From Candidatus Saccharimonadota bacterium (lineage in GTDB: Bacteria; Patescibacteriota; Saccharimonadia; Saccharimonadales; Saccharimonadaceae): DNA of 52,069 nucleotides. The notes beneath the pieces were generated by a model that was not told where the DNA came from, ran no database searches, and saw only the letters and a list, made by a program, of their open reading frames with translations. Below are positions 16,194 to 24,090 of this stretch, piece after piece. A program made the translations under genes and the position numbers. Where the stretch lies: the NCBI GenBank assembly GCA_017514975.1, contig JAFWIF010000014.1, positions 1-52,069 of the forward strand, given 5' to 3'. How positions within the stretch are numbered: the stretch's first letter is position 1; every line of letters starts with the position of its first letter.

Positions 16194-16550
16194 ATGGAGA
16201 TTTTATCTTATTTCTTGTCATTATATAAGCAAAAAAGCCAAGTGATTTTGTTGGCATGGGCATATTCGATTATTACGGTCATCTCGGTGCTAGTAGCGGG
16301 ACTGGTCGCGCTCATCAATCAATCGGCTGGCGTAGCGGTATTGATTATTCCGCTAATTGCAGTGGTGGCGCTATGTGTAAACGTGGTGGTGTGGGCGATG
16401 ATTCGCTTTATTATCGACTCGGCAACGCGCCGTATTGAAGCCGAGCGGACAAACGCGGAGGGCCACCCTATCAAAACCAAAGAGACGAAAACTACCAAAA
16501 AAAACAAAACGCAAAAAAATAAGGCAGCTTTTGAGTGGAACAAGACATAG
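16194..16550 (+). CDS. Small membrane protein with two transmembrane helices
   Basis: The 118-residue protein has helices at about 17-40 (VILLAWAYSIITVISVLVAG) and 47-72 and a lysine/threonine-rich cytosolic tail (TKETKTTKKNKTQKNK). The function is unknown. TTGAGT (16157-16162), 17 nt and TATAAT (16180-16185) end 8 nt before the ATG, predicting a leaderless mRNA. The tail overlaps the start of the downstream methyltransferase by 16 nt, so the two are translationally linked. Confidence 0.7.
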   Translation: MEILSYFLSLYKQKSQVILLAWAYSIITVISVLVAGLVALINQSAGVAVLIIPLIAVVALCVNVVVWAMIRFIIDSATRRIEAERTNAEGHPIKTKETKTTKKNKTQKNKAAFEWNKT

Positions 16551-17092
16551 CGCAAAACGACAAGCGCAATTTGATTGATAAGTTTAAAGGAATGACGAAC
16601 GAAGCGATTGTGCAAGAGCTCGACAAGACGAGGATGCCGATCGAGATCGCAATCGAAAATCTCGGACACGATTTCAATATTGGAACAATTGTTCGCAATG
16701 CGAATGCATTCAATGTGTCGCGAGTGCATATAATCGGTAAGCGCAAGTATAACAGGCGAGGGGCGATGGTGACGGATAAATATTTACACATTGATCACTT
16801 CCCTGATGCAGCAAGCTTTGTAAAGGATGCGCGTCAGCGTCAACGACGTATCGTGGCGATTGAAAATAATCGCCCTCAAGCAAAAGCGCTGCAAAAAGTA
16901 CAGGCAGTCGAAACGGCAATTTTGGTCTTTGGATCGGAGTCAGATGGTATTTCCGACGAGTTGCTGAACTGTGCAGACGACGTATTTTTTATCGAGCAAC
17001 TCGGCTCGACGCGCTCAATTAACGTAGGGTGCGCGTCAGCGGTTGCGCTCTATGAATATTTGCGCAAGCTGAAAGCTTGGACGCAATCATAG
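16535..17092 (+). CDS. SpoU/TrmH-family RNA 2'-O-methyltransferase
   Basis: The 185-residue SPOUT-fold methyltransferase has motif 1 (ENLGHDFNIGTIVRNANAF), motif 2 (LVFGSESDGIS) and motif 3 (STRSINVGCASAVALYEYLR), which form the knotted SAM-binding site. This fold modifies tRNA or rRNA ribose 2'-OH. The specific target cannot be told from sequence. The start is a GTG inside the preceding gene with AAGGCAG about 10 nt upstream. An internal ATG at residue 20 would remove part of the N-terminal helix, so the GTG is preferred but not certain. Confidence 0.88.
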   Translation: MEQDIAQNDKRNLIDKFKGMTNEAIVQELDKTRMPIEIAIENLGHDFNIGTIVRNANAFNVSRVHIIGKRKYNRRGAMVTDKYLHIDHFPDAASFVKDARQRQRRIVAIENNRPQAKALQKVQAVETAILVFGSESDGISDELLNCADDVFFIEQLGSTRSINVGCASAVALYEYLRKLKAWTQS

Positions 17093-17110
17093 TATGATAG
17101 AATAGAACTA

Positions 17111-18379
17111 ATGACAACGATATCACGCTTGAAGAAAAAGTTCTATTTTGTAGCTGCGGCATATTTTAAATTTTGGGCGAATCGTGCACTAAAAAAATGG
17201 CATCCGCGCATCATCATGATTACGGGTTCAGCGGGCAAAACAACTATGTTGCATCTTATAGAATGTCAATTAGGCGAGAAGGCGCACTATTCGCACAACG
17301 CCAATTCAGCCTTTGGGATTGCATTTGATATTTTGGGCCTACGAGGAATTACCGGATCAAAACTACACTGGTTAACGCTTTTAGTAAAGTCGCCGATTCG
17401 CGCATTTCGCCAAAATCATAATGAGCAGTTTTATGTGGTGGAATGCGACGCAGAAAGACCTCGCGAAGCGGAGTATATTGCAGGCTGGCTAAAACCCGAA
17501 GTGTCAACGTGGGTGAGCTTAGGTCGCTCGCATGCAGTGTTCTACGAGCAAGAAGTGCAAGCGGGACGCTTTGATACGGTTGACGAAGCAATTGCGCACG
17601 AGTTTGCGACAATTCCTAAGAATACGCAAAAATTGGTGATAGTTGACGGCGACGATAAGCAAATGATGCACGCAGTAGAGGGAGTGAAGGCGGAAGTCGT
17701 AGCAGTAAAGAAGAAGGCGTTAAGTAGCTATACGGTTTACCCTGATCACGCGATTTTTAAGTTTAAGACGCGAGAGTTTCGTTTCGAGGAGCCGATGCCA
17801 AAAAACGTCACAACACAACTGTTGATGCTCGAAGAGTTAATGACTTATCTTGCGATTGAGATAAAGACGGATTTGTCGAATTTTATCATGCCGCCAGCGC
17901 GCTGTAATTTTTTACGTGGCAAAAATGGCTTGAAGATTATCGATAGCAGTTATAATGCACACATTATCAGCATGACAACTGTTTTAGATATGGTGCAAGA
18001 ACTACATGCGCCGCATAAATGGTTGGTGATAGGCGACATTATCGATCAGGGGCAGTTAGAAGGAGAGGAGCACAAAAAACTCGCGAAATTGTTAGGCGCC
18101 TTGAAGGTGGAAAAAATCCTTCTCATAGGGCGCCGAACGCATCAATACAGCTACCCTATTCTGAAAAAAAGCCACGACGTCGAATCGTTTATGAAGCCGC
18201 AAGAAGCACTGGCGTTCCTTGAAGAACATCTTTCTGGCAGAGAAACAGTTATTTTCAAGGGCAGCCAGTACCTTGAATGGATTGTAGAAAAATTACTCGA
18301 AAATCCTGACGATAAAATTAAACTTGCACGGCAGGATTTGGCGCATAAGAAAAGACGTGCAAGTTGGGGATTAAATTGA
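17111..18379 (+). CDS. Mur-ligase-like protein (MurF-type ATP-dependent amide ligase)
   Basis: The 422-residue protein has the Mur ligase P-loop ITGSAGKTTML around residue 38, then HNANSAFGIAFDILGLRG, the VVECDAERPREAEY region and an ATPase/C-terminal ligase section (IDSSYNAHIISM, WLVIGDIIDQGQLEGEEH). This resembles MurF, which joins D-Ala-D-Ala to the UDP-MurNAc tripeptide, but it lacks the N-terminal UDP-binding domain, so the substrate may differ. TAGAAT (17098-17103) is 7 nt upstream of the ATG. It heads a tight operon with two hydrolases and a FemAB-like transferase. Confidence 0.82.
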   Translation: MTTISRLKKKFYFVAAAYFKFWANRALKKWHPRIIMITGSAGKTTMLHLIECQLGEKAHYSHNANSAFGIAFDILGLRGITGSKLHWLTLLVKSPIRAFRQNHNEQFYVVECDAERPREAEYIAGWLKPEVSTWVSLGRSHAVFYEQEVQAGRFDTVDEAIAHEFATIPKNTQKLVIVDGDDKQMMHAVEGVKAEVVAVKKKALSSYTVYPDHAIFKFKTREFRFEEPMPKNVTTQLLMLEELMTYLAIEIKTDLSNFIMPPARCNFLRGKNGLKIIDSSYNAHIISMTTVLDMVQELHAPHKWLVIGDIIDQGQLEGEEHKKLAKLLGALKVEKILLIGRRTHQYSYPILKKSHDVESFMKPQEALAFLEEHLSGRETVIFKGSQYLEWIVEKLLENPDDKIKLARQDLAHKKRRASWGLN

Positions 18380-19071
18380 TGAAAGATCTATATATTATTC
18401 ACGGATGGACATACAACGTAAAGCCGTGGGAGTCGGTGATTGTCGACCTTGGCGCGCTTGGCGTTAATGCGGAGCTACTCAAAGTGCCTGGATTAGGAGA
18501 GCCATCAGACAAAGTTTGGACGATTGAAGATTACGTGGCATGGGCAGATGCGAAAATACCGCACGGTGCGGTTGCGCTCGGACACAGTAACGGTGGCAGA
18601 ATCCTACTTAATCTTTTAGCGCAACATGGGTCGGATCGACTCGGCGGGTTGATATTGCTAGATTCGGCAGGAATCTACGAAGAATCAAACAAGCGGAATA
18701 TCGCAAAAAAGCTATCAAAAACTTTTGCGCCATTGAAGAAAAACCCCCTTATTCGTAAAGCCGTTCACAAAGTGCTAGGCGCGAGCGATTACGACAAGGC
18801 CCCAGAAAATATGAAGCAAACGCTTGACAATATGATTAATTCGGATAAGGAACTTGATTGCTCAAAGATAACAACCAAGACACAAATTATCTGGGGGAGC
18901 GATGACACGATTACGCCGCTCCGACAAGGCAAAAAACTACACGAACAACTTGCAAACTCGGAATTGTGCGTGAAGGAAGGATGGCGACACTCTCACTATT
19001 TGACGTCAACAAAAGAACTTGCAGCAGAAATCGCAAAGCAGCTCGAGAAACTGAGGTCGCAAACGACATGA
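18379..19071 (+). CDS. Alpha/beta hydrolase
   Basis: I choose the ATG at 18379 (230 residues, MKDLYIIHGW), which overlaps the preceding stop in TGATG, over an upstream TTG. The protein has the oxyanion HGW motif, the nucleophile elbow GHSNGG, an acid candidate in WGSDDTITP, and a C-terminal histidine in GWRHSHY, so the catalytic triad looks complete. The substrate is unknown. Its position between a Mur-like ligase and a FemAB-like transferase suggests cell-wall or envelope metabolism. Confidence 0.83.
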   Translation: MKDLYIIHGWTYNVKPWESVIVDLGALGVNAELLKVPGLGEPSDKVWTIEDYVAWADAKIPHGAVALGHSNGGRILLNLLAQHGSDRLGGLILLDSAGIYEESNKRNIAKKLSKTFAPLKKNPLIRKAVHKVLGASDYDKAPENMKQTLDNMINSDKELDCSKITTKTQIIWGSDDTITPLRQGKKLHEQLANSELCVKEGWRHSHYLTSTKELAAEIAKQLEKLRSQTT

Positions 19072-20126
19072 CGTCAAAAACAAAACGAAATAATCTACAT
19101 CTTGTCGAGATTCCAAAGGAACTTTTTGATAAATACGTCGAGAAAAAACATCCTGAAGCGAATTTTTTACAAAGCTCGACGTGGGGTGAAGTTTATGAGC
19201 TTACGCGCGTAAAGACGTTCTTGTTTGGGTTAACGGAAAGCACTACGAGCCCAAGGCTGACAGATTTGCAAGGAGTAGCACTTGCGATTCTAAAGACAGC
19301 AAAGCGTGGACGGTATTTAGAGGTACCTGGAGGGCCGCTAATTGACTGGTCAGGCGATTTTGCAACATTGCAAATTTTCATAGATTCTGTTCGTGCGGTT
19401 GCCGAGAAAAATCATTGTGTATTCGTGCGTATGAGGCCGAATATTCCAGACACTCCAGCAAATCGCGCGATAGTGAAAAAGCTTAAACTACGACGCTCAC
19501 CAATGCATCTGCACGCTGAACATACCGTGATGTTAGATTTGGAGCAAAGCGACGAAGAGTTACTGACGGCAATGCGCAGACAAACTCGATACGACGTGCG
19601 CAAGGCTGACAAGTTAGGGATAAAGGTTGACTGGGCTGATTCGGAGAAGGCGTTTCGAGATTTCTATAAGCTGCACTCTGAAACCGCTAAACGTCAAGGA
19701 TTTATTCCTTCGTCGCGAAGGTTTATTCTGGCGCAACATCAAGCGTTCGGCGACTTGGCGAGAATCTACACGGCACGCTACCAAGATAGAATACTAGCAC
19801 AGGGTTTAATCTTGTTGAGATTTCCAGAAGCAATTTACCACGAAGCGGCGTCGGGTGACGAAGGACGCAAATATCCTGGAGCAGCCGCACTGCAATGGCA
19901 AGTAATAAAAGACGCGAAGCAACTCGGGCTAAAACGCTATAATCTTTTCGGAATTGCGCCACCAAACAGCCCTAATCATCGCTATGCGGGCGTAACGACC
20001 TTTAAGACGGGTTTTGGCGGTAAACAGATCGCTTATCTGCCAGCACACGATTTGGTCGTAAAGCCGATACATTATCAATTCGTACATCTTCTCGAAACAA
20101 TTCGTAAAAAGCATCGGCGCTTATAG
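19068..20126 (+). CDS. FemAB/FemX-like aminoacyltransferase (peptidoglycan peptide bridge type)
   Basis: The ATG at 19068 overlaps the upstream TGA (ATGA), giving 352 residues. An upstream ATG in the same frame at 18966 would be buried in the hydrolase gene. The protein shows FemABX features: FLQSSTWGEVYE near the N-terminus, RMRPNIPDTP, the MRRQTRYDVRKADKLGIKV block, and the C-terminal GNAT half with YHEAASGDEGRKYPGAAALQ, KRYNLFGIAPPNSPNHRYAG and FKTGFGG. FemX-type enzymes add amino acids from aminoacyl-tRNA to lipid II stem peptides. The exact amino acid is not predictable. Confidence 0.88.
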   Translation: MTSKTKRNNLHLVEIPKELFDKYVEKKHPEANFLQSSTWGEVYELTRVKTFLFGLTESTTSPRLTDLQGVALAILKTAKRGRYLEVPGGPLIDWSGDFATLQIFIDSVRAVAEKNHCVFVRMRPNIPDTPANRAIVKKLKLRRSPMHLHAEHTVMLDLEQSDEELLTAMRRQTRYDVRKADKLGIKVDWADSEKAFRDFYKLHSETAKRQGFIPSSRRFILAQHQAFGDLARIYTARYQDRILAQGLILLRFPEAIYHEAASGDEGRKYPGAAALQWQVIKDAKQLGLKRYNLFGIAPPNSPNHRYAGVTTFKTGFGGKQIAYLPAHDLVVKPIHYQFVHLLETIRKKHRRL

Positions 20127-20134
20127 GATTAATT

Positions 20135-20899
20135 ATGAATCAACGGTCTCCAAAAGATAAACCGACACTGCTATTAGTACATGGGTTTCGCGGGAGTCAT
20201 ATCGGCCTCGAGACGTTAGCGAACGAGTTCAAAAAGCTCGGCTACAATACCGTAGTACCAGATCTACCGCCATGGGGCGAAGCAGGCGCGATGACGGAAT
20301 ATACGCCCGACAGTTATGCAAAATATTTGGCAGAGTTTATTCGACGCAAGAAGCTGGTAAGGCCGATTTGTGTGGGACAATCAATGGGGACGATGGTGGT
20401 TGCGGCAACCGCAGAGCGCTATCCTGACCTGATCGACAGGCGGCTAATCTTGGTTGCACCAATCTCGGCAAAACCAAAACGCTTCGTAGCGATGCTTTCG
20501 CCGTTATTGACAATTTTGCCAAATAAAATGATTGGTTATATCTCGACGCATTACTTACAGGTAGATCAAGATAAAGCGACCCTGCGACGCACGCTCGACG
20601 TAACGTATCGCTGCGCCGCTAAACACAGTAGTCGCCGCGACGTCTTCAAAGCCTCCCATTTTTCGACCGGTTTCGAGCTTGGCGATTTTAAGTTGCGCTC
20701 ACAATTTCAGTTATACTTTATTGCGGGCGACTCCGACAAGCTATTCCCTGCTACAAAAACTAAAGCGTGCTACAACTTATTCAAATTACGACATAAGACG
20801 TGTCGTTTAGATTTTATCGAGCGCACGGGACATTTAGTGAATTGCGAAAAACCCGAAGTAATTGCAAAGCTGAGCGACGATTTTCTTCGGGCAAGCTAA
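20135..20899 (+). CDS. Alpha/beta hydrolase, second in the operon
   Basis: The 254-residue protein has LLLVHGFRGS (oxyanion), CVGQSMGTMV (nucleophile elbow, serine), AGDSDKLFP (acid) and RTGHLVNCEKPE (histidine), a full triad. It starts 8 nt after the FemAB-like gene. It differs from the first hydrolase in this operon and is not a recent duplicate. The function is unknown, possibly an esterase or amidase of envelope components. Confidence 0.85.
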   Translation: MNQRSPKDKPTLLLVHGFRGSHIGLETLANEFKKLGYNTVVPDLPPWGEAGAMTEYTPDSYAKYLAEFIRRKKLVRPICVGQSMGTMVVAATAERYPDLIDRRLILVAPISAKPKRFVAMLSPLLTILPNKMIGYISTHYLQVDQDKATLRRTLDVTYRCAAKHSSRRDVFKASHFSTGFELGDFKLRSQFQLYFIAGDSDKLFPATKTKACYNLFKLRHKTCRLDFIERTGHLVNCEKPEVIAKLSDDFLRAS

Positions 20900-20910
20900 G
20901 AATCGTGAAT

Positions 20911-20939
20911 TTGCGTTTTTGGTGCGTCTTTGATATAAT
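20911..20939 (+). promoter_or_regulatory. Promoter of rpsL-rpsG
   Basis: TTGCGT (20911-20916), 17 nt, and a perfect TATAAT (20934-20939). The start of transcription near 20946 gives a leader of about 93 nt, in which a stable hairpin lies. Confidence 0.75.
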
Positions 20940-20943
20940 TTTA

Positions 20944-21001
20944 CCTAAGAGTTTCATGAGCTTTGTTTGTTGATGCTGGACGAACGAGGCTACAATTTAG
21001 G
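20944..21001 (+). promoter_or_regulatory. Foldable leader upstream of rpsL (candidate r-protein autoregulatory RNA)
   Basis: An outer CCTAA (20944-20948) pairs with TTAGG (20997-21001). Inside, AGCTTTGTTTG (20959-20969) pairs over 11 bp (three G-T) with CGAACGAGGCT (20981-20991) around an 11-nt loop. The TAAGGA ribosome-binding site of rpsL follows. The str operon is autoregulated by S7 in enterobacteria through a different mRNA site, so a role here is inference. Confidence 0.45.
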
Positions 21002-21038
21002 TTAATATCAACGTTTAAAGTAAGGATTTTGTGCTACT

Positions 21039-21452
21039 ATGCCAACCATTAATCAATTAGTACGAAAGCCGCGCAAGAAGGCTCCAAAAAAGAGTAAATC
21101 TCCTGCGCTCGGCTCGATCGTAAACACCCTAAAGACGCGCTACTACAAACAAGCCGCACCTCTCAAACGCGGAGTCTGCGTCAAGGTAACAACTAAAACG
21201 CCAAAGAAGCCGAACTCTGCGCTTCGAAAAGTCGCACGTGTGCGCCTGACGAATGGTCAAGAAGTATGGGCGTATATTGGCGGCGAAGGCCACAATCTGC
21301 AAGAACACGCAGTAGTACTAGTGCGCGGCGGTAGAGTGCCGGATTTGCCTGGTGTTCGATACCACATCGTACGTGGAACGCTTGACTTGCAGGGCGTGCA
21401 GGATCGTAAGCAAGGTCGTAGTAAATACGGTGCGAAGAAGGAGGGTAAGTAA
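21039..21452 (+). CDS. rpsL: 30S ribosomal protein S12
   Basis: S12 shapes the decoding centre. The 137-residue product starts [14 protein letters not shown] and has the conserved blocks [53 protein letters not shown] and a basic C-terminus. The lysine equivalent to streptomycin-resistance position 43 is wild type in PKKPNSA. The length is slightly above the usual 124, with an extra insertion near residue 20 and a longer tail. TAAGGA precedes the ATG. It is followed 2 nt later by rpsG. Confidence 0.98.
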   Translation: MPTINQLVRKPRKKAPKKSKSPALGSIVNTLKTRYYKQAAPLKRGVCVKVTTKTPKKPNSALRKVARVRLTNGQEVWAYIGGEGHNLQEHAVVLVRGGRVPDLPGVRYHIVRGTLDLQGVQDRKQGRSKYGAKKEGK

Positions 21453-21454
21453 TT

Positions 21455-21934
21455 ATGCCACGTAAAGTAACAACAAGCCTGCAACGCAAAGTTAGCCCAG
21501 ATCGCAAATATCAAAGCGTCTTGGTGCAGCGGCTAATCAATAAGTCGATTCTTGATGGCAAAAAACAAATCGCCGAACGCGCAGTCTACTACGCTATCGA
21601 GGGTGCTGCAAAGAAACTAAAAAGCGAAAACCCCGTAGAGGTGCTAGAGAAAGCAGTCGCGAACGTTAGTCCAGATTTTGAAGTGAAATCAAGGCGCGTT
21701 GGTGGCGCGAACTACCAAATCCCATTCCCGATTGCAGGACATCGCCAGCTACACTTTGCGATGATGTGGTTAGTACAATCTGCACGTGCGCGCTCGGGTA
21801 TGCCGTACGCAAAGCGCCTAGAGGCCGAGATTGTCGACGCATACAACGAAGCAGGTGCAGCTTTTAAGAAGAAAGAAGATACACACCGCATGGCGGAAGC
21901 CAACCGTGCATTTGCGCACTTTGCTAGAGCGTAG
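21455..21934 (+). CDS. rpsG: 30S ribosomal protein S7
   Basis: S7 nucleates assembly of the 16S 3' domain. The 159-residue product starts MPRKVTTSLQRKVSPDRKYQ and has the family's motif VLEKAVANVSPDFEVKSRRVGGANYQIPF, here given only in part, then MAEANRAFAHF at the end. The usual PDPVYGS segment is replaced by SPDRKYQSVLV. A GGAGGG upstream lies within the rpsL end. Unlike the classical str operon, fusA and tuf do not follow; a terminator does. Confidence 0.97.
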   Translation: MPRKVTTSLQRKVSPDRKYQSVLVQRLINKSILDGKKQIAERAVYYAIEGAAKKLKSENPVEVLEKAVANVSPDFEVKSRRVGGANYQIPFPIAGHRQLHFAMMWLVQSARARSGMPYAKRLEAEIVDAYNEAGAAFKKKEDTHRMAEANRAFAHFARA

Positions 21935-21973
21935 ATGATTCTATGTTAAGCGAATAAATCGCCTACAACTGCC

Positions 21974-22007
21974 AAAAAACCACCTTTCTTAGACTGGTGG
22001 TTTTTTG
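21974..22007 (+). terminator. Terminator of rpsL-rpsG
   Basis: AAAACCACC and GGTGGTTTT form a 9-bp stem with an 11-nt loop, followed by six T on the plus strand. It ends the ribosomal-protein operon about 40 nt after the rpsG stop. Confidence 0.92.
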
Positions 22008-22157
22008 AATAGCCTAGGTTGCGTCGGCGTCAATAATGATGACTAATTTCGCAATGTCCGAATCATATTTTAATCATCTTTAGGCGACCTCCGATTATCA
22101 TGCAAGAACTTACTTGCAACATAGCATCAAAGCATTATTTATTTTGACAACTACCAT

Positions 22158-22208
22158 AAGACTTCACTAGAAGACGCCTGCGCAAATGTTGCAAAGGTGC
22201 TGAGTTAA
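22158..22208 (+). pseudogene. Possible remnant of a ClbS/DfsB-family gene
   Basis: One frame reads KTSLEDACANVAKVLS then stop. It aligns to KTSLEDARKMFEKSHK of the intact ClbS/DfsB-family gene at 23174. The first 23 nt match at 19 positions. No start codon or further homologous stretch is clear, so it would be a short decayed fragment or a duplication scar. The rest of 22008-22272 shows nothing else I can support except a weak -10 (TAGAAT, 22241-22246) and AAAGGAG before the Fic gene. Confidence 0.35.
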
Positions 22209-22272
22209 TACGCTCTCATGAAAAAGTATGCACTCTATGGTAGAATAATTGTAGTCAAAGGAGTCGCGCAAC

Positions 22273-23145
22273 ATGAGTAAAATGTCTATCAGATTTTATA
22301 AAGACCGCGAAGTTCGTGCCGTTTGGGATGATGAAACCAATAAATGGTGGTTCTCTGCTGTTGATGTAGTGGCAGCAATTAACGAGGAAGACGATTCCAA
22401 TAAATCTAGAAGATACTGGAATACTTTCAAGAACAGACACGAAGAATTTCAGTCGTCCACAATTTGTAGACAACTGAAAATGACAGCTATTGATGGAAAA
22501 AGATATCTAACTGACGCCGTAGATCAAGAAACTATCTCTAAAATTGCACGAGCCATAAACAACAAAAAGGCTAACGAATTCCTAGAGTGGTTTGAATATT
22601 CCGACAAAACAATAGATGGTCGTAGCCAGAAAAAAGCTTACGAACTATTTGATAGCCCCGTTTACAGTCAAATTGAAGTAGGAACTACAAAAGGCTTACA
22701 GCAAATCCATGCATTCATTTTTGGCGGTTTATATGATTATGCCGGAAAAATCCGTACTAAAAATATTGCGAAAGATAATTTTCAGTTTGCGCCAGTTCAG
22801 TTCTTGGATCAGACCTTGAAAGACGTCGAGGCGATGCCAGAGAATACGTTTGATGAAATTATAGATAAATATGTCGAGATGAATATTGCACATCCGTTCA
22901 TGGAAGGTAATGGCCGTTCGACAAGAATCTGGCTTGATTTGATTTTGAAGAAGAATCTAAAGAAATGCGTTGATTGGAGCCAGATTGAAAAGCAAGAATA
23001 TTTAGATGCCATGAAACATAGTACCGCTGATAGCTCTGAGATAAAAAGACTCATAGAAGCCGCTTTAACAGATAAAATTAACGATCGCGAAATGTTCATG
23101 AAAGGCATCGACTACTCATATTATTACGAGCAGCCAGAACAATAA
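22273..23145 (+). CDS. Fic-domain AMP transferase with N-terminal Bro-N-like domain
   Basis: The 290-residue protein has two parts. Residues about 1-115 resemble the Bro-N/phage antirepressor-like domain (WWFSAVDVVAAINEEDDSNK, YLTDAVDQETISKIARAINN). Residues about 125-285 form a Fic domain with the catalytic motif HPFMEGNGRSTR, which has the essential histidine and the GNGR phosphate loop. Fic proteins usually transfer AMP onto target hydroxyls and can act as toxins. No separate antitoxin-sized gene is adjacent, and I see no clear S/TxxxE(G/N) inhibitory helix. Base composition appears more AT-rich than neighbouring core genes, suggesting transfer. AAAGGAG precedes the ATG. Confidence 0.88.
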   Translation: MSKMSIRFYKDREVRAVWDDETNKWWFSAVDVVAAINEEDDSNKSRRYWNTFKNRHEEFQSSTICRQLKMTAIDGKRYLTDAVDQETISKIARAINNKKANEFLEWFEYSDKTIDGRSQKKAYELFDSPVYSQIEVGTTKGLQQIHAFIFGGLYDYAGKIRTKNIAKDNFQFAPVQFLDQTLKDVEAMPENTFDEIIDKYVEMNIAHPFMEGNGRSTRIWLDLILKKNLKKCVDWSQIEKQEYLDAMKHSTADSSEIKRLIEAALTDKINDREMFMKGIDYSYYYEQPEQ

Positions 23146-23173
23146 CTACGAGAAAGAAAGCAAAGAACTATTT

Positions 23174-23713
23174 ATGCCAAGACCACGCAGCAAACAGGAC
23201 TTATTGAAAGCTGGTGAAGAATACTACGCCAAGCTAATCGAAATGGCTGATTCAATAAGCGAGAAAGAAATGAACACCGAGTTTGACTTCTCCGGCGATC
23301 CATCGAAGAAAGAACGCCACTGGGGGCGCGACAAGAATCTACGTGATATTTGGGTGCATCTATATGAATGGCACCGAATGCTACTTGAATTTGTAGATAC
23401 GAATCTGAATAAAGGCAGTAACGCACCATTCTTGCTAGAACCATACACTTGGAAGACTTATGGCGATATGAATGTTGAATACTGGAAGAAACACCAAAAG
23501 ACTTCACTCGAAGATGCTAGAAAGATGTTTGAGAAATCGCATAAAGACGTCATGAAGTTAGCCGAAAGCCTGAGCGAAGAGCAATTATTTACAAAAGGCA
23601 TGTATCCTTGGGTTGGTGGTTCCGTACTCGGCTCATATTTCGTGAGCGTTCTCTCATCTCATTACGACTGGGCAATGAAGAAGCTCAAAGCGCATAAAAA
23701 GAACTGTGCATAA
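23174..23713 (+). CDS. ClbS/DfsB-family four-helix bundle protein
   Basis: The 179-residue protein begins MPRPRSKQDLLKAGEEYYAK and has RDIWVHLYEWHRMLLEF, YTWKTYGDMN and HYDWAMKKLKAH, the conserved pattern of the ClbS/DfsB (DUF1706, DinB-like) family. ClbS protects producers from the genotoxin colibactin. Most relatives have unknown roles in small-molecule detoxification. It starts 28 nt after the Fic gene and is likely co-transcribed. Like Fic, it reads as an accessory acquisition. Confidence 0.88.
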   Translation: MPRPRSKQDLLKAGEEYYAKLIEMADSISEKEMNTEFDFSGDPSKKERHWGRDKNLRDIWVHLYEWHRMLLEFVDTNLNKGSNAPFLLEPYTWKTYGDMNVEYWKKHQKTSLEDARKMFEKSHKDVMKLAESLSEEQLFTKGMYPWVGGSVLGSYFVSVLSSHYDWAMKKLKAHKKNCA

Positions 23714-23753
23714 TATCGCCCTTAAGGCGCACCCCTAACCGAAAAGAGGTAAC

Positions 23754-23810
23754 ATGGCAAAACGCCACACATTCAAGAAGGTGAGACCTGGTGAGCTGGG
23801 CGAGCCATAA
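23754..23810 (+). CDS. Possible 18-residue peptide or degraded gene start
   Basis: An ATG with AAAGAGGT upstream opens a frame of 18 codons (MAKRHTFKKVRPGELGEP). The good ribosome-binding site is the only support; it could be a truncated gene start left after rearrangement. A small hairpin (CGCC/GGCG, about 23717-23729) precedes it. The rest of 23811-23894 shows nothing else I can support. Confidence 0.2.
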   Translation: MAKRHTFKKVRPGELGEP

Positions 23811-23894
23811 ACGATGCGCCGTCGTTGCTGCGCAACCGGGCATTAGGCGAACCCAACATGGTTTCTCGCCACATCCGAGCTTATACGCAGAAAT

Positions 23895-23922
23895 TAAAAA
23901 AAGAGCCCTTGGGGGCCTTTTT
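23895..23922 (-). terminator. Terminator following tRNA-Glu
   Basis: On the minus strand, AAAAAGGCCC pairs with GGGCTCTTTTT (one mismatch, one G-T) and is followed by T7. It lies about 10 nt after the tRNA-Glu CCA end. It could also work in the plus direction. Confidence 0.8.
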
Positions 23923-23931
23923 GAATTTCTA

Positions 23932-24007
23932 TGGTGATCACGGCGGGATTCGAACCCGCGATTACCAGGATGAAAACCTGGGGTCCTAACCACTAGACGA
24001 CGTGACC
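23932..24007 (-). tRNA. tRNA-Glu (anticodon TTC)
   Basis: A complete 76-nt cloverleaf lies on the minus strand. The acceptor GGTCACG pairs with CGTGATC (one G-T). The anticodon arm CCAGG-TTTTCAT-CCTGG gives anticodon TTC. The T arm is GCGGG-TTCGAAT-CCCGC, and the CCA end is encoded. The upstream extended -10 TGC-TATAAT (24023-24028) is the likely promoter, and a terminator follows. In a GatCAB organism this tRNA feeds only protein synthesis with Glu, while tRNA-Gln is charged indirectly. Confidence 0.97.
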
Positions 24008-24090
24008 AAAGATTTCGTTTTTATTATAGCACATCTTGTCGCAAAGCGAAAGACATTTGCGTCGCTAATACATTCTAGGAGCAAACCGGA

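Noticed and set aside
15904-16263. Longer version (119 codons) of the small Cys/His gene
   Set aside because: The upstream part would cross the divergent promoter; the -10 box 7 nt before the ATG at 16122 supports the shorter form.
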